Notes: generated by a model not told the origin, from the sequence alone. A DNA stretch of 64,000 nt from Aphanothece sacrum FPU1 (GCF_003864295.1 NZ_BDQK01000001.1:790676-854675), one strand, 5' to 3'. Shown: positions 27,185 through 36,171, counted from the stretch's first letter. A program made the numbers and translations.

Positions 27185-27435
27185 GCTATCATATTATTAT
27201 TCCTAAACCTGTTCAAAAGCAACTAGACGACTTACCTAAAAAACAACGTCAACGCATAATTGCGGATATTCAACTTCTTGCGGATATCCCTCGTCCTAAT
27301 GGAGTCAGGAAACTTAAAGGATACGATAATACTTATCGTATCCGAATCGGCGACTATCGCGTTATTTACAAAATTCAGGATAAAGAAGTGTTGATTCTGA
27401 TATTAAGTTGTACTCATCGTAAAGATGCTTACTAA
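27181..27435 (+). CDS. RelE/ParE-family toxin
   Basis: An 84-residue toxin with the RelE fold: YHIIIPKPVQKQLDDLPKKQRQRI, then LADIPRPNGVRKLKGYDNTYRIRIGDYRVIYKI, ending ILILSCTHRKDAY. The RIRIGDYRVIY segment and terminal H-R-K-x-x-Y are characteristic. It starts with TTG at 27181, overlapping the antitoxin stop by 4 bp. RelE members cleave mRNA at the ribosome and ParE members poison gyrase; the H-R-K-D-A-Y end favours the RelE branch. Confidence 0.85.
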   Translation: MSYHIIIPKPVQKQLDDLPKKQRQRIIADIQLLADIPRPNGVRKLKGYDNTYRIRIGDYRVIYKIQDKEVLILILSCTHRKDAY

Positions 27436-27440
27436 ACACA

Positions 27441-27468
27441 AAAAATAACATATTGGTGTGTTATTTTT
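27441..27468 (+). terminator. Hairpin terminator after the toxin-antitoxin pair
   Basis: AAAAATAACA and TGTTATTTTT form a 10-bp stem with an 8-nt loop, starting 6 bp after the toxin stop. The right arm ends in a T-run, as in an intrinsic terminator. Confidence 0.65.
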
Positions 27469-27615
27469 AAATTCTATAATGCTTCTTTAGTCGAAAGTTG
27501 TATTAACTTGAATTTAAAGCAATATCCACCTAATACGATGTCATTCAAAAAAAGATCTAAAAACTTGTAAGAATTGAGGCATAATTGATCCTCAGAGCCT
27601 ATCAATTCATGAATT

Positions 27616-28608
27616 ATGATTGAAGTCGAACACCTCAGCAAAATTTACGGTGCAACTGCCGCCATTCAAGATGTAGATTTTTCCGTTGAAAGTGGAGAAA
27701 TTCTCGGATTTTTGGGGCCAAATGGTGCAGGAAAAACCACCACCATGCGAATTTTAAGCGGGTATATTCCTGCCACCACCGGAACCGCTAAAATAGCAGG
27801 ATATGATGTCCATGAACAGTCAATGGAAGTGCGACGACGCATAGGTTATCTTCCTGAAACTCCCCCTTTGTATCCTGATATGACGGTAGAAGGATTTTTA
27901 TTGTTTGTGGCACGCATAAAAGGGGTAGTAGCAGGCGATCGCGTTTCTAGGGTAAACTGGGCAATTGAACGTTGTCAATTAGGAGAAAAGCGTAAAGTTT
28001 TAATTCGGAAACTTTCTAAAGGTTATAAACAAAGGGTAGGCATTGCTCAAGCGATTGTACATGATCCTCCGGCGATTATTTTAGATGAACCTACCGTCGG
28101 ATTAGATCCGAAACAAATCATAGAAGTTCGCAATCTAATTAAGAGTTTAGCGGGGGAACATACGATTATTTTGTCTACTCATATTTTGCCAGAAGTGAGT
28201 ATGACTTGTGATCGCGTTGCCATTATTAATAGGGGTAAAGTTGTTGCTACAGATACCCCAAATAATTTAATGTCTCATCTGACACAAAGAGGAGGATATG
28301 AACTAGAACTTGAAGGAGATATGACGAAAATAGAATCATTATTGAACAATATTCCGGGAGTTTTTAAGATTCAGATTAATCCTGAAATAACAGATAATGA
28401 GTCTGATCGTTATTTAGTTCATGTGATGACTGAATCAGACATAGAAATAGGACGAGATATTGCTAATTTAATTGTCAATGAAGGATTAGGATTATATGAA
28501 ATGCGTCGCAGTCGTGCTACTTTAGAAGATGTGTTTTTAGATCTAATTACGGAAGAATCAGGAATTGAAACTAAAAATGAAGAAACATCACCCATTACTG
28601 AAGATTAA
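27616..28608 (+). CDS. ABC transporter ATPase of a Gld-like system
   Basis: A 330-residue ABC ATPase. Walker A is FLGPNGAGKTTTMRIL, the signature is LSKGYKQRVGIAQAI, and Walker B is AIILDEPTVGLDPKQI with the switch H in STHILPEVS. It has an extra C-terminal regulatory part of about 100 residues ending in TLEDVFLDLITEESG, as in GldA/NosF-like proteins. It begins a four-gene set with a permease, a GldG-like protein and a DUF4340 protein, presumably transporting or remodelling something at the envelope. Confidence 0.9.
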   Translation: MIEVEHLSKIYGATAAIQDVDFSVESGEILGFLGPNGAGKTTTMRILSGYIPATTGTAKIAGYDVHEQSMEVRRRIGYLPETPPLYPDMTVEGFLLFVARIKGVVAGDRVSRVNWAIERCQLGEKRKVLIRKLSKGYKQRVGIAQAIVHDPPAIILDEPTVGLDPKQIIEVRNLIKSLAGEHTIILSTHILPEVSMTCDRVAIINRGKVVATDTPNNLMSHLTQRGGYELELEGDMTKIESLLNNIPGVFKIQINPEITDNESDRYLVHVMTESDIEIGRDIANLIVNEGLGLYEMRRSRATLEDVFLDLITEESGIETKNEETSPITED

Positions 28609-28623
28609 AACAAAATAATTACT

Positions 28624-29409
28624 ATGATTTTCACCAATTTAAGTGCTATTTTCCGCAAAGAATTTCAAAGTTATTTTACTTCTTCATTTGCTTATATTAT
28701 CGCTGCCGTATTTTGGCTAATTTCTGGGTTATTTTTTGGACTAATTTTAGAGAATATCATCACTAGCGTGGCCTTTGCTGAAAAGAGTGGACAATTACCA
28801 ACCTCAGTTGATGTTGCTAGTGAATTCTTACAAAGTTTTTTAGGGATCATTATTTCCCTATTATTAGTGTTATTACCGGCCTTATCTATGGGATTATATT
28901 CTGAAGAACGTAAACGAGGAACCTTAGAATTATTAGCGACTTCTCCAGTGACTAACTGGGTGGTTGCGGTGGGTAAATTATTAGGGGTTGTTTGCTTTTT
29001 TATTGTCTTAATGATCCCACTTTGGATTTATGAAACAATTGTTTTTAGTAGTGCTAATCCTCCCGTTAATCTTAATGTAATATTAATTGCTCATGGGGGA
29101 TTATTTTTAGTGGCAACTGCCATACTTTCTTTAGGGATGTTTATTTCTTCCTTAACAGATAGTTCAATTTTGGCGTATATTCTGACCTTTGTTCTGGTTT
29201 TATTCTTGTGGATAACTGATGCGATCGCTGGTAATCTTAAAGAACCACTGAGTAGTATCTTATCTCATCTTTCCTTATTTGATCGTTACAATGACTTAGT
29301 GAATGGAGTTGTAGATACCAGCAGTTTAGTATTATTTGCAAGTTATATTTTTCTAGGGATTTTTCTAACTGCACAATCTATTGAAACTTTTAGATTTCAG
29401 AGATCTTAA
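28624..29409 (+). CDS. ABC-2 permease, GldF-like
   Basis: A 261-residue membrane protein with six predicted helices, starting IFRKEFQSYFTSSFAYIIAAVFWL. It carries the family motif MGLYSEERKRGTLELLATSPVTNW in the cytoplasmic loop. Lengths and motif match the GldF branch of ABC-2 permeases. It lies 15 bp after the ATPase gene and 13 bp before the GldG-like gene, so they form an operon. The substrate is unknown. Confidence 0.88.
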   Translation: MIFTNLSAIFRKEFQSYFTSSFAYIIAAVFWLISGLFFGLILENIITSVAFAEKSGQLPTSVDVASEFLQSFLGIIISLLLVLLPALSMGLYSEERKRGTLELLATSPVTNWVVAVGKLLGVVCFFIVLMIPLWIYETIVFSSANPPVNLNVILIAHGGLFLVATAILSLGMFISSLTDSSILAYILTFVLVLFLWITDAIAGNLKEPLSSILSHLSLFDRYNDLVNGVVDTSSLVLFASYIFLGIFLTAQSIETFRFQRS

Positions 29410-29422
29410 TTCTTAAACATAA

Positions 29423-31198
29423 ATGAAGATGAATAAATTTTCTAATTATCTTAAACTGTTAAAATATTTCTATATTCCTGGTTTAATACTAGGAGTTTCG
29501 GGTTTAGTGGCTAATATAACCACTAAAACTTGGTCTCCTCTTTATTTAGGGTTAGTGATCGGTGGTGGCATTCTATTAGTCATTTGGTTAGGGTATATTT
29601 TACTAAATTCTCAAGGGTTTTGGCAAAAAAGATCGACCCAAGCAGGAACCAATACTCTGGTCACAACTATTTCCTTATTGGTTATTTTAGGACTGATTAA
29701 TTTTTTAGCTATTCGATATGCTAAGCGAATTGATTTTAGTGAAAATCAACTATTTACCTTGTCACCCCAAAGTCAAGAAGTGGTGCAAAATCTCAAAGAA
29801 CCCGTAAAAATTTGGATTTTTGATAAAGAAACCAATCCCAAGGACAAAGATTTATTAGAAAACTATCGTAGGTACAATAATAAGTTTGAATTTGAAGTAA
29901 TTGATCCAGATCAAAAAATTGCCTTAACAAAAGAGTTTAATGTCAAATCATTAGGAGATGTTTATTTGCAATATGGAGACAAAAAACAAATAGTTCAAAC
30001 CTTAATTGCTTTTAATAATAGGGAACCTTTATCAGAAATTAAATTAACTAATGCTATTGAAAAGATACAAAAAAATTATACCCCAATTATCTATGTTCTT
30101 CAAGGTCATGGAGAAACGACCCTAGAAGAAGCAGAAAAAGATAGTATGTCTCTTGCTATTAGTAGTCTTAAAGATAAAGGATATGAAGTTCAACCCCTTA
30201 ATTTAGTGGAACGTTCAGAAATTCCTCAAGATGCAGATGTTATCATTATTGCTGGGCCAAAACGTAAATTATTTGAGCAAGAAGTTCAAGCATTAAAGAC
30301 TTATTCCGATCAAGGTGGTAACTTATTATTATTACTTGATCCGAATACAGATCCAGGATTAGAACCTCTTTTAAAAGAATGGGGTATTCAATTAGATAAT
30401 AGAATTATTATTGATGGATCTGGATCGGGAAATTTAGTCGGTTTAGGCCCCACTACTCCGATTATTACTACTTATGGTGATCATCCTATTACCAAAGAAT
30501 TTGGTCAAGGAATTTCTTTTTATCCGGTGTCTCGTCCTATTGATACTGTTGAGGTAAAAGATGTCACAGCAACCGCTTTATTAGTCACTAATGAACAAAT
30601 GTGGGCCGAAAGTGATTTAACCTCTGAAGATGTATCATTTGACCCTAAAACGGATATTGCTGGCCCCTTTGATCTAGGGGTAGCATTAACGAAAAAGATT
30701 GATCCTGAAGATAATAAAACTGCTTCACCTAATAAAGAGTCTACGTCTACAACTTCACCTGAAACAAAAGCAAGTCCTACACCTAATAAAGTAGAGGAAA
30801 AATCTTCAACTACTTCACCTAATAAGGAGTCTACGTCTACAGAGTCATCTGAGACAAAATCAAGTCCTAATGCTAGTCCAAACGATGATAAAAAGCTTGA
30901 GTCATCAGAGAAAACAGATGTCAAAAAAACAGAATCTCGTCTGGTAATTATAGGAAATTCTAGTTTTGCTAATAACAATTTATTTGGTCAACAACTCAAC
31001 GGAGATATATTTTTGAATTCTGTGCAATGGTTAGGAAATAAAGATGAACAACTCTTATCTATTCGTCCGAAAGAAGCTAAAAATCGTCGCATTAACTTAA
31101 CAAGTTTTCAAGCAAATCTACTCGCTTTACTCGCTTTAGTTATTGTTCCTTTATCTGCTTTAGTCGCAGCAGGAATTACTTGGTGGCGTAAAAGATAA
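29423..31198 (+). CDS. GldG-like auxiliary component with a Ser/Thr/Pro-rich linker
   Basis: A 591-residue protein with two N-terminal membrane helices (about 10-65), a third at 80-100 and a large periplasmic domain. In the domain, VKIWIFDKETNPKDKDLLENY is a thioredoxin-like fold and IIYVLQGHGETTLEEAEKDSMS follows. A C-terminal helix ends ITWWRKR. Residues about 430-505 hold a low-complexity linker rich in S, T, P, K and E in which SPNKESTST and ETK-SSP-like units occur twice, encoded by nearly repeated DNA at about 30726-30880. GldG proteins act with the ABC transporter in gliding bacteria; in cyanobacteria the role is unclear. Confidence 0.85.
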   Translation: MKMNKFSNYLKLLKYFYIPGLILGVSGLVANITTKTWSPLYLGLVIGGGILLVIWLGYILLNSQGFWQKRSTQAGTNTLVTTISLLVILGLINFLAIRYAKRIDFSENQLFTLSPQSQEVVQNLKEPVKIWIFDKETNPKDKDLLENYRRYNNKFEFEVIDPDQKIALTKEFNVKSLGDVYLQYGDKKQIVQTLIAFNNREPLSEIKLTNAIEKIQKNYTPIIYVLQGHGETTLEEAEKDSMSLAISSLKDKGYEVQPLNLVERSEIPQDADVIIIAGPKRKLFEQEVQALKTYSDQGGNLLLLLDPNTDPGLEPLLKEWGIQLDNRIIIDGSGSGNLVGLGPTTPIITTYGDHPITKEFGQGISFYPVSRPIDTVEVKDVTATALLVTNEQMWAESDLTSEDVSFDPKTDIAGPFDLGVALTKKIDPEDNKTASPNKESTSTTSPETKASPTPNKVEEKSSTTSPNKESTSTESSETKSSPNASPNDDKKLESSEKTDVKKTESRLVIIGNSSFANNNLFGQQLNGDIFLNSVQWLGNKDEQLLSIRPKEAKNRRINLTSFQANLLALLALVIVPLSALVAAGITWWRKR

Positions 31199-31203
31199 GT
31201 AAA

Positions 31204-31267
31204 TAGGGGCGGGTTTTTAACCAAAATCAATGGTTTTAACATATTTGTTAAATAAACCAGCCCGTAC
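31204..31267. repeat. Partial GGGGCGGGTTT repeat
   Basis: ATAGGGGCGGGTTTTT on the left faces AATAAACCAGCCCGTAC on the right, an eroded copy of the GTAGGGGCGGGTTT family. It separates the GldG-like and DUF4340 genes and may form a hairpin in the transcript. Confidence 0.5.
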
Positions 31268-31294
31268 ATAAATAATAAGTAAATCTAGAAAAAT

Positions 31295-31882
31295 ATGAAA
31301 TTACAGAAGACAACGTTAGGATTATTTATCACTGCCATTTTATTTGGAGGGGGTGTTTATATTCATGAAATACAAAATGAGTCTAAGCAAGAAGAAACCC
31401 AGTCTCAAGAAAAAAAGGTGTTTGACTTTGAAGAAAAAGACATTAAAATTTTGACCATTGAAACTCAAGGAAAGACCCTAAAATTTGAAAAGACTCAAAA
31501 TTCTCAAAAACCTTGGCAAATGAAAGAACCAGAAGATAAAGTAGGGAATGATGCGATAATTTCTTTCTTAACTAATTTATTAGCAAGTGAAAAAATCAAG
31601 CGTAGTTTTAAAGTGCCAACAAATCAAAAAAAAGATTATGGTTTAGAGAAACCATTAGGGATAATAAAGGTTGAATTAAATGATAAAACTCAACATCAAT
31701 TAATATTAGGAAGTCCCGATTTTCAAGGAGAACTAATTTATGCCCAAGTTGATCCAGAAACTCAGTCACAAGAACAAATAACTATTAGTTTAGTCCCGAA
31801 AAATTTTCAATATGCTTTAGAGAGAAAACCCGAAGAATGGTTACAATTAGAACCTAAACCAGAACCATCTAACTCTAAGTAA
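31295..31882 (+). CDS. DUF4340 domain protein
   Basis: A 195-residue protein with one N-terminal membrane anchor (LGLFITAILFGGGVYIHEI) and a periplasmic DUF4340 domain. In that domain, KILTIETQGKTLKFEKTQ, PWQMKEPEDKVGNDAIISFL and YGLEKPLGIIKVEL are typical. DUF4340 proteins usually accompany GldF/GldG-like ABC systems, and this is the fourth gene of the set here. Function is unknown beyond this association. The C-terminus is short for the family. Confidence 0.82.
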   Translation: MKLQKTTLGLFITAILFGGGVYIHEIQNESKQEETQSQEKKVFDFEEKDIKILTIETQGKTLKFEKTQNSQKPWQMKEPEDKVGNDAIISFLTNLLASEKIKRSFKVPTNQKKDYGLEKPLGIIKVELNDKTQHQLILGSPDFQGELIYAQVDPETQSQEQITISLVPKNFQYALERKPEEWLQLEPKPEPSNSK

Positions 31883-31897
31883 GATTTATGTAAAAAA

Positions 31898-32088
31898 CGG
31901 TTCTACAGGACAAGTTATGCTAAATTATTACAAATAATAGGCTTAAACCCTTAAGGGTTAAGCTATACAAACAAAGGTTGCCTACGCAACCTATAATTTA
32001 GTCCGCGAAGGCGGACGCTCGTTTTTATAGAATAAGGCTTTAGCCTTTTATTAATTATTAGTTTAGCATAGTAAGTCCTGTAGAACCG
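31898..32088. mobile_element. MITE with about 27-bp inverted ends and internal palindromes
   Basis: The left end CGGTTCTACAGGAC-aag-TTATGCTAAA matches the complement of the right end TTTAGCATAGTAAGTCCTG with a few mismatches. Inside are GGTTGCCTACGCAACC, GTCCGCGAAGGCGGAC and AAGGCTTTAGCCTT, three separate palindromes. There is no open frame. Relics of the same family are at 541-640 and 50174-50225. The size (191 bp) suggests a non-autonomous element. Confidence 0.7.
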
Positions 32089-32188
32089 AATCATTGATTT
32101 ATGTAAAAAACCCGCCCCTACATGATGCTTACCAAATTCAATTTTGTGGAACGCCGCATCTTGCGGCGTTCCACAGTTATATCTTAAA

Positions 32189-32229
32189 TTTAAACTTTAG
32201 TTAATTACATCTTAACCTTATTTTAAGTC
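32189..32229 (+). promoter_or_regulatory. Pho box: four 8-bp repeats at 11-bp spacing, upstream of pstS
   Basis: TTTAAACT, GTTAATTA, CTTAACCT and TTTAAGTC start at 32189, 32200, 32211 and 32222, each 11 bp apart. This fits the cyanobacterial SphR consensus PyTTAAPyPy(T/A) repeated with 3-bp gaps; CTTAACCT is an exact match. A TATATT -10-like box follows at 32238-32243. This predicts induction of the pst operon under phosphate starvation, and a transcription start after the TTG codon at 32244. Confidence 0.65.
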
Positions 32230-32318
32230 AAATAAAGTATATTTTGTCTGGCATTGCCAGATTGATTAATAGGGCAATAAATGAAAGTATTAACACTAGG
32301 AATTTTTTGATTCAAAAC

Positions 32319-33335
32319 ATGATGCTGTTTACATTTTCTAAAGTCAATCAGGTCTTAACAATTTCTGCTACTACCTTGATCCTTGCCCTGGGAGCGACAG
32401 GAGAAGCAATGGCCCAGGCACTAAACGGTGCTGGTGCTTCCTTTCCTGCTCCTCTGTATCAACGTTACTTTGCTGAATATAAGAAAGCCACCGGAGTTAC
32501 TGTCAATTATAACTCTGTAGGAAGTGGAGCCGGAATTCGTCAATTTATTGCGGAAACAGTTGATTTTGGAGCAACTGATGCTGCCCCTTCAGGATCAGAA
32601 AAAAGCCAAATGAAACGGGGAGTTCTTTTAGTTCCCACCGCAGGCGGCGCAGTTGCATTAGTTTATAATCTTCAAGGAGCCGGAAAAATCCAAATTTCTC
32701 GTCAGGTACTCCCGAAAATTTTTAGTGGTGAAGTTACTAACTGGAAGCAAGTTGATTCTAAACTGCCGAGTAAACCGATCAAAGTAGTTGTTCGTGCTGA
32801 TGGTAGCGGAACCACAGAAATTTTTACCAGCCATTTAAGTGCCATTAGTCCTGCTTTTAAGTCGAAAATAGGAGCAAGTAAAGAACCTAACTGGGGATTT
32901 ACCGTGCTTAAAGGTCCCAAAAATGATGGAGTTGCGGCACTGGTGAAGCAAACTGATGGCGCGATCGGTTATGTACAAGATACCTTTGCTCGTAAAAACG
33001 AAGGGGCAACCATGCAAACGGCTAAAGTTCAAAATAAAGCCGGAAAATTCGTAGAACCGAGTTTAGCTGAAGCCAATAAAGCGATGGCTGGAATTACCTT
33101 TAATGCTGATTTTACCGCTAACGTGGATGATCCTAAAGATGGTTATCCCATTATGGGAATGACTTGGTTATTAGTATCTAAACAATACAAAGATGCTGGA
33201 CAAGCGGCTCAAATCAAGAAATTGATGAAATGGATTCTTTCTAGCGGTCAAAATTTGAATAATGAGTTGGAATTTACCCGTATTCCTGCCTCCGTTGCTC
33301 AAAAAGTATCTGCTGCTGTGGATAAAATCAAGTAG
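32319..33335 (+). CDS. pstS: Phosphate-binding protein PstS
   Basis: The periplasmic phosphate receptor of the Pst transporter. After a signal peptide (LTISATTLILALGATGEAMAQ) the mature protein starts LNGAGASFPAPLYQRYFAEYKK. The phosphate-site loops VGSGAGIRQF, DFGATDAAPSG and VRADGSGTTEIF are present. The frame is open from TTG at 32244, but that codon lies about where the transcript would start behind the Pho box. ATG at 32319 (or 32322) places the signal peptide correctly, giving 338 residues. First gene of pstS-pstC-pstA-pstB. Confidence 0.93.
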   Translation: MMLFTFSKVNQVLTISATTLILALGATGEAMAQALNGAGASFPAPLYQRYFAEYKKATGVTVNYNSVGSGAGIRQFIAETVDFGATDAAPSGSEKSQMKRGVLLVPTAGGAVALVYNLQGAGKIQISRQVLPKIFSGEVTNWKQVDSKLPSKPIKVVVRADGSGTTEIFTSHLSAISPAFKSKIGASKEPNWGFTVLKGPKNDGVAALVKQTDGAIGYVQDTFARKNEGATMQTAKVQNKAGKFVEPSLAEANKAMAGITFNADFTANVDDPKDGYPIMGMTWLLVSKQYKDAGQAAQIKKLMKWILSSGQNLNNELEFTRIPASVAQKVSAAVDKIK

Positions 33336-33340
33336 TACCT

Positions 33341-33368
33341 GTAAGGGCAAACGGCCGTTTGCCCCTAC
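33341..33368. repeat. Compensated variant of the palindrome family, between pstS and pstC
   Basis: GGGCAAACGGCCGTTTGCCC replaces the usual GGTCAACGGCCGTTGACC core. The two changed positions are changed on both arms, so the symmetry is kept. It is 6 bp after the pstS stop, so in the mRNA it would form a hairpin that could protect pstS mRNA or reduce read-through into pstC. Confidence 0.7.
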
Positions 33369-33381
33369 CACTTAAAACATT

Positions 33382-34356
33382 ATGGCCAATTTTTCAGACC
33401 CCATTGATAGCCAACAGGCAATAATTAATGACCTCACAACTACTAAAGGAGCAAGTGTATGGGGCGATCGCTTATTTACCGTCTTGGTTAGAGGTTTAGC
33501 CTTCTCAGGAAGCTTGTTTTTGTTGTTGATAGGGTGGATCGTGTTTCAAGATGCCCAACCCGCTATGAAAGCTTTTGGGTTAGGTTTTTTTTGGAGTCAA
33601 GATTGGGATGTGGGAAAACTACAATTTGGTGGTTTACCCTATATTTACGGAACCTTAGTCAGTTCTGCCCTAGCTTTATTCTTTGCCGTTCCCTTGGGTT
33701 TAGCCGTTGCTTTAACTACCAGTGAGAATTTTGTGCCAGACTGGGTGCGATCGCCTGTTGCTTTTCTAGTAGAATTAATTGCCTCTATTCCTAGCGTCAT
33801 TATTGGACTATGGGGTATATTTATCTTGATTCCCATATTAAAGCCGCTACAAGAGGTGTTATTTAAGACTTTTGCTTGGTTTCCCCTGTTTAGTACCGAA
33901 CCCTTTGGCCCGAGTACCTTAATAGCAGGAGTGGTATTAGGGATCATGATTTTACCCACCATTGCCGCTATTGGTCGGGATGCCTTACGGGCCGTTGCAC
34001 CAGAGTTACGCAGTGCGTCAATGGCTTTGGGTGCGACGCGATGGGAAACCATTTTCCGGGTTCTGTTACCGACGGCCAGTTCCGGTATTATTGGTGCGAT
34101 TATTTTGGCGTTAGGACGGGCGTTAGGGGAGACAATGGCAGTTACTATGGTTATTGGGAATTCAACCATCATTAGCCCCTCTTTAATTGCCCCTGGTTAT
34201 ACAATTCCTGCGGTGTTAGCCAATCAATTTCCTGAAGCTTTTGAAGAACTGCATATTGGTGCTTTGATGTATTTGGCCCTGATTCTGTTTATTATTACCC
34301 TAGTAGTTAACAGTCTGGCCGTTCTCTTGGTTGAATTAGTCAAATCTAATCGTTAA
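33382..34356 (+). CDS. pstC: Phosphate ABC transporter permease PstC
   Basis: A 324-residue inner-membrane permease with six helices. The family motifs are present: IASIPSVIIGLWGIFIL, and the EAA-type cytoplasmic loop near RSASMALGATRWETIFRVLLP. With PstA it forms the phosphate channel. The end HIGALMYLALILFIITLVVNSLA is typical. The start ATG at 33382 lies 46 bp after pstS. Confidence 0.95.
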   Translation: MANFSDPIDSQQAIINDLTTTKGASVWGDRLFTVLVRGLAFSGSLFLLLIGWIVFQDAQPAMKAFGLGFFWSQDWDVGKLQFGGLPYIYGTLVSSALALFFAVPLGLAVALTTSENFVPDWVRSPVAFLVELIASIPSVIIGLWGIFILIPILKPLQEVLFKTFAWFPLFSTEPFGPSTLIAGVVLGIMILPTIAAIGRDALRAVAPELRSASMALGATRWETIFRVLLPTASSGIIGAIILALGRALGETMAVTMVIGNSTIISPSLIAPGYTIPAVLANQFPEAFEELHIGALMYLALILFIITLVVNSLAVLLVELVKSNR

Positions 34357-34360
34357 TATT

Positions 34361-35242
34361 ATGGTACAAAAATCCCCAGATGATTCTGAACTATTTAGCC
34401 CTTTATCTCCCCTGAGAAATAGTTTTAGTTTGGGGATGACTATTTTAGCTTTTATCCTGACATTTATCGCCTTACTGCCCTTATTTGCCATTGTTTGGGA
34501 AATTACCCGTCAAGGTTTACCTCAGTTGAGTTGGGAAGTATTTACTTCTTTACCCTCACCTCCTGGAGTGGAAAATGAAGCTAACGGCTTTGCTAATGCC
34601 ATTGTCGGTAGTTTAACAATGGTGGGACTAGCAGCGTTATTAAGTGTACCGTTAGGGGTGATGACCGGAATTTTTGTGTCAGAATTTGCTAAAGGTTCAG
34701 TTGTGGCCAATACTATCCGCTTTGTCAGTGCCGTTTTAAGCAGCGTTCCTTCCGTTATTGTGGGCGTATTTGCTTATGGGGTTTTAGTTATTACCACTAA
34801 GAAATTTTCGGCAGTGGCTGGAGGTTTAGCCTTAGGGGTGATCATGTTACCCATTATTTCCCTAACCACCGAAGAAGCACTTAAAGCAGTTCCTATGTCC
34901 TATCGTCTAGGGTCAGCCGCATTAGGTGGGGCCAGGTTTACCACGATTTTTCGGTTAATTATTCCTGCTGCTTTACCTTCTATCACTACGGGAGTATTAT
35001 TAGCAGTAGCTAGGGCGGCCGGAGAAACAGCACCTTTGATGTTTACTGCTTTATTTAGTCAATTTTGGGCAGAAGGACTCTGGAATCCCACTCCTTCTCT
35101 ACCTGTCTTAATTTATACTTACGCTAGTTCCCCTTTTCCCGACCAAAACGCCATCGCTTGGACAGCTTCTTTGGTGCTGCTATTTTTAGTATTAATTACT
35201 AACTTGTTATCCCGTTTTATTATTCGTCAGCGTCAATCCTAA
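34361..35242 (+). CDS. pstA: Phosphate ABC transporter permease PstA
   Basis: A 293-residue permease with six helices. [18 protein letters not shown] and the loop [24 protein letters not shown] are PstA-type, and [18 protein letters not shown] is diagnostic. It starts 4 bp after pstC and is followed by pstB after 7 bp. It pairs with PstC. Confidence 0.95.
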   Translation: MVQKSPDDSELFSPLSPLRNSFSLGMTILAFILTFIALLPLFAIVWEITRQGLPQLSWEVFTSLPSPPGVENEANGFANAIVGSLTMVGLAALLSVPLGVMTGIFVSEFAKGSVVANTIRFVSAVLSSVPSVIVGVFAYGVLVITTKKFSAVAGGLALGVIMLPIISLTTEEALKAVPMSYRLGSAALGGARFTTIFRLIIPAALPSITTGVLLAVARAAGETAPLMFTALFSQFWAEGLWNPTPSLPVLIYTYASSPFPDQNAIAWTASLVLLFLVLITNLLSRFIIRQRQS

Positions 35243-35249
35243 TTTTATC

Positions 35250-36059
35250 ATGATTTCCACTACTAAGTTAACCCCTAACACTCAATTAAATTCTTCCGCT
35301 TTATTGATTGAAAATGTCAATTTTTGGTACGGAACCAAACAGGCATTAACCGATATTTCTTTGAATATTCCTCAAGAAAAAGTAACTGCAATGATAGGCC
35401 CTTCTGGCTGTGGTAAATCTACTTTATTAAAATCTCTTAACCGTATTGGAGAATTAGAAGGAAAAGTCAAAGTAACTGGAAGCATTAGATTTTTAGGACA
35501 AGATATTTATCATAAACGGGTTAATATTAATACCTTACGGCGACAAATTGGAATGGTTTTTCAACGACCCAATCCTTTTGCCACAAGTATTTACGAAAAT
35601 ATTGCCTATGGAATTAGAATTTTTCGTTCTGTAAGTCGAGGAGAACTAGACGCACAAGTAGAGTCTGCTTTACAAGGGGCAGCCTTGTGGGAAGAAGTTA
35701 AAGATAGTCTCAATAAATCAGCATTAGGACTATCAGGAGGACAACAACAAAGATTATGTATTGCTAGGGCCTTAGCCGTTAATCCTAAAGTTTTGTTGAT
35801 GGATGAACCTTGTTCGGCCCTTGACCCACTTTCTACCCTAAAAATTGAAGAATTAATTCATGGTCTTAAAACTCATTTAACGATCATAATTGTCACTCAT
35901 AATATGCAGCAAGCCTCACGGGTGTCTGATTATACAGCGTTTTTTAACACAGATGAAAGTCGTATAGGCAAATTAATTGAATTTGGAACTACTGAAAAGA
36001 TATTTACTGATGCAAATCATTCTCAAACTAGAGATTATGTAGCCGGAAGATTCGGGTAA
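35250..36059 (+). CDS. pstB: Phosphate ABC transporter ATPase PstB
   Basis: The 269-residue ATPase has Walker [17 protein letters not shown], signature [17 protein letters not shown] and Walker [14 protein letters not shown]. The PstB-type [17 protein letters not shown] is also present. It energises phosphate uptake by PstCA. This set has no phoU. The end of the operon is followed by a hairpin repeat at 36114-36141. Confidence 0.96.
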   Translation: MISTTKLTPNTQLNSSALLIENVNFWYGTKQALTDISLNIPQEKVTAMIGPSGCGKSTLLKSLNRIGELEGKVKVTGSIRFLGQDIYHKRVNINTLRRQIGMVFQRPNPFATSIYENIAYGIRIFRSVSRGELDAQVESALQGAALWEEVKDSLNKSALGLSGGQQQRLCIARALAVNPKVLLMDEPCSALDPLSTLKIEELIHGLKTHLTIIIVTHNMQQASRVSDYTAFFNTDESRIGKLIEFGTTEKIFTDANHSQTRDYVAGRFG

Positions 36060-36113
36060 AGATTAGCAGTTCCGTAGGGGTTTAACATGGTTAAGTTCCT
36101 AATACAGTACGGT

Positions 36114-36141
36114 GTAGGGGTATAATATATTATGCCCCTAC
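36114..36141. repeat. GTAGGGG-TATAAT palindrome
   Basis: A near-perfect 28-bp inverted repeat, GTAGGGGTATAATA and TATTATGCCCCTAC, with a G-T pair near the middle, 54 bp after pstB. Related to the hairpin at 8480-8500. Its position suits an operon-end mRNA structure. Confidence 0.55.
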
Positions 36142-36171
36142 TAATTTTTGTATAATAGTTTTTAGCGATAA

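Noticed and set aside
30520-30978. A 152-codon frame antisense to the GldG-like linker
   Set aside because: Low-complexity mirror of a Ser/Thr-rich region; the forward gene has clear domain and operon context.
32244-32318. Upstream extension of pstS from TTG
   Set aside because: The codon falls about where transcription should begin behind the Pho box, and the extra residues precede the signal peptide; ATG at 32319 is better.
33645-34172. A 175-codon frame antisense to pstC
   Set aside because: The forward gene has full PstC motifs and operon position; the antisense product is a shadow.
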